A program made the translations under genes and the position numbers. Shown here piece after piece: positions 61,201 to 64,000 of a DNA stretch of 64,000 bases (within the stretch, counting starts at the first letter, position 1; every line of letters starts with the position of its first letter). Source of the stretch: Psettodes erumei (lineage: Eukaryota > Chordata > Actinopteri > Pleuronectiformes > Psettodidae); assembly GCA_016785225.1 (NCBI GenBank), contig JAFBJZ010000882.1, positions 412,501 through 476,500 on the forward strand, in the 5' to 3' direction. Under the pieces are notes generated by a model that did not search any database, was not told the origin of the DNA, and was given only the letters and a program-made list of their open reading frames with translations.

Positions 61201-64000
61201 CGTGTCTATCTCTCATACGCAAATACCAGAGGAGAAGGAAGAGGATGAAGAGCAGGAGAAGAAGAAGGAGGAGGAGGAGAAGACAACGGAGCAGGGCGTG
61301 TCGGCCCCGGACGCCGCTCCCCTTCCCGCTGACCTCGCTCAGCCCGCCGAGGGAATTTGCCGCGAGGTAGAGGAGCCCAGGCGCGAGGAGGCAGAGGCGG
61401 AGAAGAAGAGCGCAGGGGAGGAGGAGGAAGGCGAGAGGGAGACGGAGGAGAGCGCCGACGATCCGATGGTGACGCCCGACGAGGCTCCCAACGGCCTCGC
61501 CCTGCCCGAGGAGGCCGCGGCCGGGCCGGTCGCCCCCGCCGAGGAAGAGGAGGAGCCCAAAATGAACGGAGAAGCTACTCTGGCGGAAGCGGAACCCCGG
61601 CCACAGGTTATTTGTTGCTCTGAGGTAAAGTCTTCACCGGGCCAACTGCGGAGCTTCCCCGGGCTTTGATCCCTCCCACCGACTGTAGAAACACCCACCC
61701 CCGCTTTCCACCGTGCCGGTTTCCCTTCTGCTTGCGTGAATATTTAAGCCCCATGTACATCCTCACACTCAACTTCGTCCTGTGGCGACCACGTTGAAAG
61801 CCCAAAGCGAAACCTCTGTAGAAGCACAAGTTAAATTCCAGTAAGAGAGACGATCCTTCCCAACATTCAGTCCACCACTGTTGCTGGTTACCAGTTACCA
61901 TACCCCCCGTCATTCATTTTCGGTCTTCATTTTGATTTTCACCATAATCGCATACTTTCACGTCTCTGCCATCACGACACCATCATCCTCACGACTAGTC
62001 CATTCCCGCCGCGCTTGGCGTGCTGTGTTGCTGTTGCCGCCTCCTACTCTCTGCGTTGTGTTTCAGTGTTGCAAAGTAAATGGGGCCAAATTGGGAAATG
62101 CATGCTGCTTTTAGGACTCGTACCTTTTTTTTGATGCTGCGGGCTGTCGGTGTGTTTTGGCAGCGATGCTTCACCCTTCCCGTCGGCGTTGTAATCCCCG
62201 CTGCGGTCGCCACGATCACGGCGCCGTGAAAGCCATCATTGCCAACCACGTCCGCTCACCTGAATGTCATCTCTGCATGTTGTTCACGTGTCGATTTCCT
62301 GTTTTGTGTGCCGGTCCCTTGAGTGTCATTGGGTCATTTTACGGGCTTTTTTTTTTTTTCTTAAATGCATGTTTGTGCCGCGTTGTACTTTGCATGTCGA
62401 CACCGAAGACACTTCGGTAGTTGCGCCGCTGTCGTAGCTGCTGCTCGTGATGTTGACTTGCATGAGTTTGGGAGCGCTTGATTTCTGGTTTGCTGCATTC
62501 ACTCGCATGCGTTGTGTTCATTTTGTACGTCCGAAGCTGCTGCCATGTGTGCGACCGGGTGTGGCACAACTGAATCACTTCCATTTCAAAGAATCAATGA
62601 ATTCGGACGTCATCTAAAAACTGAGTTAATTTGATAAGAAATCACAAATTTTTTTTCTGATAGCAATACAAAAAAAACCAAAAACACCTTTATATAATCT
62701 GATTGACTTGGAAGTGAATTGAACCGCAGAAAGAAAGTGCATAGATGCAAACTTGTCTCTGTCTCAGGTTTAATATATTAACCCTCTTTCCTCTCCCCCC
62801 TCACATCTCTCTCTCCTCCCTCCCCAGCCACCTGTGGTAAAGACAGAAATGGTGACTATATCAGACACGTTTGCAGCCCAGAAAACTGAGATAGCCACAA
62901 AAGAAGTGCCCATCGTACATACGGAAACCAAGACCATCACTTACGAAGCCGCACAGGTGCACACTTGAGAAACACAGGGAGCTTTTTTTTTTTTTGTGTA
63001 GATAATCCTGACGTGTGTGTCTGTATGTGTGTGTTAGCAATCAGGATTCCTGTTTTTCATCATTTTTGGACTTAATGATAATTATTTCCGAGCTCATGAA
63101 TGATAATGTATCCCTGTTCCCAAGTGCTTCCTTTCTAGCAACAGTGCATGGCGCCATCATTCATTCCTTCTCCTGCGGGGAATTTTCTTTCTTTTTTTTT
63201 TTTTTTTTTTTTTTTAGAAGAACTAATTTCATTTCAAAAGAGTTTATTTTAAACATCAAAGATGTATTTTCTCCAGCTAATTACCTCTGCTTGTCTCTCC
63301 CTGCTGTCAGTTGGATGGTACTGGCGATGGCGAGCCTGGAGTGTTGATGACTGCTCAGACAATCACCTCTGAATCTCTGTGTACCACTACGACCACGCAC
63401 ATTACCAAGGTAGTGTCAGACGCACAGCAGCGCACACACACGCACACCAGTTTCATTATGTAAATTTTTCTGCGAAGGCTCAGATTTTATATTACTATTA
63501 CTACTACACAAAAGCTCTGCGAACATAAACACTCTTATGTTGAAATCATGTTTGCACTAGTATCTTTTTAGATCCCCATGGCAACAGTGCAGTCGCAGCA
63601 CACCTCGTACAGTATTAGCGCTTTGGGTCTAGTGGCCACATTTTTCTCTTATCTGATCAGTCTTTTTGTCCGCCGTGACTTGTTGGACCGTCGCTCAGCC
63701 GTGTCCCACCAGCACCCCGATTCTTCATCATTAAGCCGCTGTGATGGGCGTCAAGGCATTGCTGACTTTTTATTTTTTCGCAGACGTTAAAGGGCGGCCT
63801 GTCAGAGACGAGGATCGAGAAACGCATCGTCATCACGGGCGACTGCGACATCGACCACGACCAGGTCAGTGTTCAGTCGCACGGCCGATCGCTCTGCCCT
63901 GCCCGGTGTCTGAATGGGCGTGACAGGCTACACAAAAACAATCCTTTTGCAGTTGTGTAGCCCAGGTGTAGGTCCACATTGTTGCACCTTCAGTGTGGGG
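27421..64000 (+). CDS. epb41l2: Protein 4.1G, band 4.1-like 2 gene (partial at 3' end)
   Basis: This gene encodes a cytoskeletal adaptor linking membrane proteins to spectrin-actin at the cell cortex. Core coding exons: 39215-39439, 39594-39779, 40663-40968, 43947-44051, 44208-44250, 46897-46972, 47996-48092, 48186-48310, 48522-48609, 50198-50350, 50444-50541, 50867-51039, 51842-51927, 56724-56783, 58759-58926, 60464-60532, 60956-61624, 62828-62956, 63311-63409 and 63784-63864. Optional exons: 53314-53751 (or to 54477), 55689-55772, 55951-55986, 59401-59595. Every junction is GT-AG and phase-consistent. Without the optional exons the visible protein is about 1012 residues, near the length of human 4.1G (about 1005). 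FERM starts near residue 219. RTSSKRISRSLDG, GDNIYVRHSNLMLE, ICCSE and PPVVKTEMVTISD identify EPB41L2 rather than EPB41L3 or EPB41L1. The final exon (ALAQAI... in the family) and 3' UTR are outside the window. Confidence 0.92.
30311..30320 (+). promoter_or_regulatory. YY1-type motif AAGATGGCGG
   Basis: A perfect AAGATGGCGG in a CpG-rich block. In vertebrate promoters this motif usually sits just downstream of the transcription start and marks YY1 binding. It could mark a second epb41l2 promoter; no donor was assigned to it. Confidence 0.35.
32029..32091. repeat. (GT)n microsatellite
   Basis: About 31 uninterrupted GT units in epb41l2 intron 1. Confidence 0.95.
36235..36493 (+). other. epb41l2: Candidate alternative 5' non-coding exon of epb41l2
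   Basis: A purine-rich, CpG-containing block ends at a near-perfect donor (gcggtag then gtaagg after 36493). It has the look of an alternative leader exon. There is no similarity evidence, so confidence is low and the 5' edge is arbitrary. Confidence 0.25.
39201..39439 (+). CDS. epb41l2: epb41l2 start exon
   Basis: Acceptor tctctccccgcag; 14 bases of 5' UTR; ATG at 39215 in strong context (caccATGa); donor gtacag after 39439. It encodes 75 residues beginning MTTEAGSETEVKEKAEESAS, followed by an acidic/Lys-rich tract and KGIARYLPTWLKKQKSLSQ. Human 4.1G has MTTEVGSVSEVKK and GISRFIPPWLKKQKS at the same places. This is the strongest sign of the 4.1G paralogue and it fixes the start. Confidence 0.95.
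39594..39779 (+). CDS. epb41l2: epb41l2 acidic head-region exon
   Basis: This 62-codon exon is phase 0 at both ends (acceptor cccatgaag, donor gtactg). It reads TSPTKEGPPTEEAASAAAQE and continues Glu-rich to SRSNASADTE. It is part of the variable, disordered headpiece preceding FERM, and is likely a skippable cassette because its length is a multiple of three. The acceptor pyrimidine tract is modest. Confidence 0.85.
39780..40662 (+). other. epb41l2 intron, 883 bp
   Basis: CpG-rich intron ending in a strong C/T tract. No exon was recognised inside despite open frames. Confidence 0.8.
40663..40968 (+). CDS. epb41l2: epb41l2 exon: low-complexity head and start of FERM
   Basis: This 102-codon exon has acceptor atttctcgtcag and donor gtaagc, phase 0. 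It reads PAKEEKVDESAEKSPEETRE, a Glu/Gln/Lys run, and then an unbroken poly-Gly run of about 12 encoded by GGA/GGT repeats. After SSIFQSPLRLVRKTKMKLVV the FERM F1 lobe begins with CHVTLLDGTDFSCEVE (human CKVTLLDGTEYSCDLE). The repeat region is likely length-polymorphic. Confidence 0.93.
41804..41852. repeat. (CA)n microsatellite
   Basis: About 24 CA units, with further CA runs at 41935-41956. Confidence 0.95.
42054..42172 (+). repeat. Interstitial telomeric repeat (TTAGGG)n
   Basis: About 120 bp of ggttaggg-type units with variants (ttaggggt, ttacggt, gtaaggg). This is the vertebrate telomere repeat in a slightly degenerate, partly 7-bp form, lying within an intron. Confidence 0.9.
43947..44051 (+). 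CDS. epb41l2: epb41l2 FERM exon (F1 lobe)
   Basis: This 35-codon exon has acceptor ctctacag and donor gtacgt. It reads KRAKGQYLFFKVCEHLNLLE then KDYFGLTYKDSHEQK. The length equals the human exon, and VCEHLNLLEKDYFGL is invariant in the 4.1 family. YLFF replaces the usual VLFD. Confidence 0.96.
44208..44250 (+). CDS. epb41l2: epb41l2 FERM exon (43 bp)
   Basis: Acceptor tcactccag, donor gtaagt, ending in phase 1. It reads CWLDPTKEIKRQIR plus one base. Other members have NWLDP; here Cys replaces Asn. Confidence 0.95.
44251..46896 (+). other. epb41l2 intron, 2.6 kb
   Basis: Contains poly-G (about 45149-45161), CT then CA repeats (46700-46766) just before the next acceptor region, and no recognisable exon. 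Confidence 0.85.
46719..46766. repeat. (CA)n microsatellite
   Basis: About 23 CA units following a CT tract. Confidence 0.95.
46897..46972 (+). CDS. epb41l2: epb41l2 FERM exon
   Basis: Acceptor ctccctgcag, donor gtatac. Joined to the previous base it reads SNNWQFAFSVKFYPPDPSLL then TEDIT, matching the family motif VKFYPPDPxxLxEDITR. Confidence 0.95.
46973..47995 (+). other. epb41l2 intron, about 1 kb
   Basis: Short CA run at about 47338-47354 followed by poly-G; otherwise nothing notable. Confidence 0.85.
47996..48092 (+). CDS. epb41l2: epb41l2 FERM exon (F2 lobe start)
   Basis: Acceptor tttttccccgtag, donor gtacgg. It reads RYLLCLQLREDVASGRLPCS then FVTHALLGSYTLQ. The family is almost invariant here. 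Confidence 0.96.
48186..48310 (+). CDS. epb41l2: epb41l2 FERM exon (F2 lobe)
   Basis: Acceptor ggctcgcag; donor gtccga is unusually weak but required by phase. It reads AELGDYDPDQPRPLDYVSQL, TFAPNQNKEMEEKILELHKS and H plus two bases of Arg. 4.1G in mammals has AELGDYDPEEHGSIDLSEFQ. Confidence 0.94.
48522..48609 (+). CDS. epb41l2: epb41l2 FERM exon (F2 lobe)
   Basis: Acceptor ctgcgtttag, donor gtacaa. It reads RGMTPAQADTQFLENAKKLS then MYGVDLHHAK, the classic FERM signature. Confidence 0.96.
48610..50197 (+). other. epb41l2 intron, 1.6 kb
   Basis: GT repeats at about 48704-48733 and 49806-49836 and a 20-base T run at 49129-49146; no exon seen. Confidence 0.85.
50198..50350 (+). CDS. epb41l2: epb41l2 FERM exon (F3 lobe)
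   Basis: 51 codons, phase 0; acceptor cccgtcacag, donor gtacgg. It reads [40 protein letters not shown] and NNFYIKIRPGE. This is the PTB-like F3 lobe that in 4.1 proteins contacts glycophorin C/D-type and p55 partners. Confidence 0.97.
50444..50541 (+). CDS. epb41l2: epb41l2 FERM exon (end of F3)
   Basis: Acceptor ctctgcgacag, donor gtacaa. It reads TEQFESTVGFKLQNHRSAKR then LWKVCVENHSFF, ending the FERM domain. Confidence 0.96.
50867..51039 (+). CDS. epb41l2: epb41l2 FERM-adjacent (FA) exon
   Basis: Acceptor gttgtccccag, donor gtaaag, ends phase 1. It reads RLNAPEPPTKARFLTLGSKF, RYSGRTQAQTRQASSLIDRP, APSFERTSSKRISRSLDG. The FA region carries the Ser/Thr sites that regulate FERM activity in 4.1 proteins. 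RTSSKRISRSLDG fits 4.1G, whereas 4.1B and 4.1N include YTMSRSLDG. Confidence 0.95.
51040..51841 (+). other. epb41l2 intron, 0.8 kb
   Basis: Contains GT (51205-51224) and GA (51303-51338) repeats; no exon seen. Confidence 0.85.
51842..51927 (+). CDS. epb41l2: epb41l2 linker exon
   Basis: Acceptor tcacccctgcag; donor gtgtgt opens a short GT run. It reads A followed by PMISITEAGREAGENGRDPR and LELHSDSK, ending in phase 0. The position and the GLVSIA..DGDGR-like content agree with the linker after FA in human 4.1G. Confidence 0.88.
52528..52578 (+). CDS. epb41l2: Candidate alternative terminal exon of epb41l2 (early stop)
   Basis: A strong acceptor (acctttttcccccag, with a second cag three bases on) is followed in the required phase 0 by (Q)VDCIEEAAALGLSPP and TAA at 52576-52578. 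If used after 51927 it would give a protein of about 600 residues with FERM and FA but no SAB or C-terminal domain. No clear poly(A) signal was found nearby, so this is tentative. Confidence 0.35.
   Translation, partial: QVDCIEEAAALGLSPP
53314..53751 (+). CDS. epb41l2: epb41l2 optional large exon, short form
   Basis: Acceptor ctcctccccatcag with a long C/T tract; donor tca then gtaagg. Both ends are phase 0 and the length is 146 codons. It starts SIFMFPLSFSSSSSLSSIPP and contains DTISELDRGLSDISEDDDPG, then a Pro/Ser-rich disordered region. It has no known domain and is likely alternatively spliced. The internal donor splits the longer open exon that continues to 54477. Confidence 0.6.
53314..54477 (+). 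CDS. epb41l2: epb41l2 optional large exon, long form with hydrophobic tail and stop
   Basis: The same reading stays open for 387 codons to TAA at 54475-54477. Near its end, HRYLLNPSPLFLPCLLVVFL followed by LAVMLTASQSLVFALILATP and LGLTLCYLE (about 54140-54288) forms two hydrophobic spans. It resembles the unusual segment of human EPB41L3 (RSPSLVPCFLFIFFFLL ... ALCLCYLE). A poly(A) signal follows at 54973. This would produce a 4.1 protein ending in a membrane-inserting tail, or, through the weak in-phase donor cgc-gtcagg near 54416, an internal hydrophobic insert. The similarity is seen by eye and from memory. Confidence 0.6.
   Translation, partial: SIFMFPLSFSSSSSLSSIPPSLDTISELDRGLSDISEDDDPGDDAAASRVPSAPPPCASDQADFGRLAQNPQPPDAFAHPRAFTSEPSGLEESGRAETGAPHGPPRWRSWSPLRGAVEYVSFILCLLPALGRSGNAHWPAKPSSGSVRDPSFVTVTVSKPMSADNLSIFTVSAPKSVIFNTTASRLCRILNSSANKLNHFGAFFTCYLPKKFVSLVPACPLHPTQLRLPSASSLTCPQPVSSFSSPSPLSSLPLRSHLSSLLPLSSLSRSRITASVHRYLLNPSPLFLPCLLVVFLLAVMLTASQSLVFALILATPLGLTLCYLENAVSGHRRAALPTFVTRGASDRPEDKLSSGCGVQASAHAAPRVRHHTHTSATWTQEMCHPAA
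54973..54978 (+). terminator. AATAAA polyadenylation signal after the long exon
   Basis: A canonical AATAAA lies 496 bases after the TAA of the long form and supports an alternative 3' end here. The downstream sequence is only moderately GT-rich. Confidence 0.4.
55689..55772 (+). CDS. epb41l2: Candidate internal start exon or cassette of epb41l2
   Basis: An ATG at 55689 opens 28 codons (MTTVAMATTLKVKEVDLSPG then DAEGEPPQ) that end at a donor (cctccccag then gtctgt) in phase 0, matching all neighbouring exons. A CpG-rich block (55525-55610) and a long T/C tract precede it. It could be an alternative first exon giving a product without FERM. It could also be an internal exon starting at the AG before gtcaaggag (17 codons). 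Not recognised in the human gene. Confidence 0.35.
55951..55986 (+). CDS. epb41l2: Candidate 12-codon micro-exon of epb41l2
   Basis: A C-rich tract and atcag precede cagtcacctgg, and ctcccag then gttcac ends it. It reads QSPGASEVALSQ in phase 0 at both ends. Size and phase fit a neural- or muscle-type cassette micro-exon; no homology is known to me. Confidence 0.4.
56724..56783 (+). CDS. epb41l2: epb41l2 SAB exon 1
   Basis: Acceptor gctgccttccag; donor gttggt; 20 codons, phase 0. It reads SPMRVHGDNIYVRHSNLMLE. Human 4.1G has RVEGDNIYVRHSNLMLE directly before its spectrin-actin-binding helix, so this is a firm paralogue marker. Confidence 0.93.
56784..58758 (+). other. epb41l2 intron, 2.0 kb
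   Basis: Contains a long CA repeat (58203-58251) and an extreme C/T-rich tract (58390-58757) leading to the next acceptor. A short codon-biased frame at 57041-57125 is discussed under findings. Confidence 0.85.
58203..58251. repeat. (CA)n microsatellite
   Basis: About 24 CA units in an epb41l2 intron. Confidence 0.95.
58759..58926 (+). CDS. epb41l2: epb41l2 SAB exon 2
   Basis: Acceptor cccccatcag after a roughly 370-bp pyrimidine tract; donor gtacgt; 56 codons. It reads DHDKTQDEVLKHQASISQLK, RSFMEAPPPSPPQPNQWEKR and LTSSPATSIRTQPQQV. This is the spectrin-actin-binding region (human 4.1G DLDKAQEDILKHQASISELK and PNEWEKR). Confidence 0.95.
59401..59595 (+). CDS. epb41l2: Candidate cassette exon of epb41l2 (65 codons)
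   Basis: Acceptor gccgctgtag; donor after actgag (gtgctg); phase 0 at both ends. It reads SLEEEIASALFSRHPRAGSR then SAAEAGCSTPDPTLDGVLAA, a Ser/Ala/Pro run, and LVISPTPALSATE. Codon use is like the flanking exons. No domain or human counterpart is recognised; probably optional. Confidence 0.5.
60464..60532 (+). CDS. epb41l2: epb41l2 small linker exon
   Basis: Acceptor ctctgtcacgcag; donor gtggtc; 23 codons, phase 0. It reads VSAPPADAAAADPATSDTKE then SAK. Low complexity; likely optional. Confidence 0.65.
60956..61624 (+). CDS. epb41l2: epb41l2 large acidic exon before the C-terminal domain
   Basis: 223 codons, phase 0; the acceptor gtgtgtgtgtatag lies in a TG repeat; donor gtaaag. It starts TTEVEIEETVVVQEVSKATK, contains SVSSESESEEEAEYHPNVPV, a long Glu/Lys stretch, and ends EEPKMNGEATLAEAEPRPQV ICCSE. 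Human 4.1G has SSSSESEEEDVGEYRPH, PQKVNGEVS and LPQIICCSE in the same order. Confidence 0.93.
61625..62827 (+). other. epb41l2 intron, 1.2 kb
   Basis: T-rich and A-rich short runs; no repeat or exon recognised. Confidence 0.85.
62828..62956 (+). CDS. epb41l2: epb41l2 C-terminal domain exon
   Basis: Acceptor cctccctccccag; donor gtgcac; 43 codons. It reads PPVVKTEMVTISDTFAAQKT then EIATKEVPIVHTETKTITYE and AAQ, nearly identical to human 4.1G. The C-terminal domain of 4.1 proteins binds partners such as NuMA and various receptor tails. Confidence 0.96.
63311..63409 (+). CDS. epb41l2: epb41l2 C-terminal domain exon
   Basis: Acceptor ccctgctgtcag; donor gtagtg; 33 codons. It reads LDGTGDGEPGVLMTAQTITS then ESLCTTTTTHITK, the conserved TAQTITSE..TTTTTHITK block. 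Confidence 0.96.
63784..63864 (+). CDS. epb41l2: epb41l2 C-terminal domain exon (last in window)
   Basis: Acceptor ttttttcgcag; donor gtcagt; 27 codons. It reads TLKGGLSETRIEKRIVITGD then CDIDHDQ. The family continues with ALAQAI..QHPDMSVT in the final exon, which is beyond 64000. Confidence 0.96.

Noticed and set aside
62066..62114. Possible exon after gtgtttcag in the 61.6-62.8 kb intron
   Set aside because: The frame stops after 15 codons and the following exon already joins correctly to 61624.
39215..63864. Assignment of the plus-strand gene to EPB41L3 (4.1B) or EPB41L1 (4.1N)
   Set aside because: The FERM domain alone cannot separate them, but WLKKQKS near the start, RTSSKRISRSLDG, GDNIYVRHSNLMLE and ICCSE/PPVVKTEMVTISD agree with EPB41L2.

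Overview
This is nuclear DNA of a ray-finned (most likely percomorph teleost) fish. It has short coding exons with canonical GT-AG introns, very dense CA/GT and CT/GA microsatellites, CpG-rich promoter stretches, and decayed copies of a dispersed repeat of a kind common in fish. There are no prokaryotic signals, operons or CRISPR arrays, and I saw no tRNA or rRNA genes. I identified genes by translating exons and comparing them with the human proteins as I remember them; no database search was run.

Left part, minus strand (1 to about 20.75 kb): the 5' two thirds of itpkb, inositol-trisphosphate 3-kinase B. A likely 5' non-coding exon ends at 19934 and the start codon is at 16021-16019. Three N-terminal exons, the calmodulin-binding exon and the first three kinase-domain exons follow. 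The gene runs off the left edge before the IDFGK-type catalytic exons. Inside its 11.8 kb intron sits a previously unlabelled, in-phase candidate first exon (4538-4636) encoding a hydrophobic N-terminus that would be joined directly to the calmodulin/kinase part.

Middle (about 20.75-27.3 kb): a spacer with no convincing gene. itpkb and the next gene are arranged head to head.

Right part, plus strand (about 27.3 kb to the right edge): epb41l2, protein 4.1G, a membrane-cytoskeleton adaptor. A CCAAT/GC-box promoter and a non-coding first exon (donor after 27569) lead across an 11.6 kb intron to the ATG at 39215. FERM-domain exons lie at 40663-50541, the FERM-adjacent exon at 50867-51039, spectrin-actin-binding (SAB) exons at 56724-56783 and 58759-58926, and C-terminal-domain exons at 60956-63864. 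The last coding exon is beyond the window. The paralogue is 4.1G rather than 4.1B or 4.1N because of GIARYLPTWLKKQKS near the start, RTSSKRISRSLDG after FERM, GDNIYVRHSNLMLE in SAB and CCSE/PPVVKTEMVTISD in the C-terminal part.

The most interesting material is alternative coding capacity. epb41l2 has a 1.16 kb exon (53314-54477) ending in a two-span-like hydrophobic segment resembling one I know from human EPB41L3, with an in-phase internal donor and a downstream poly(A) signal. It also has a candidate short terminal exon, a candidate internal start exon and several unassigned in-phase cassette exons. itpkb has the candidate membrane-anchored short form and an unexplained reading-frame change in an N-terminal exon. 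An interstitial telomeric repeat lies in an epb41l2 intron. The two genes encode a calcium/IP3 signalling enzyme and a cortical scaffold; nothing here shows that they act together.
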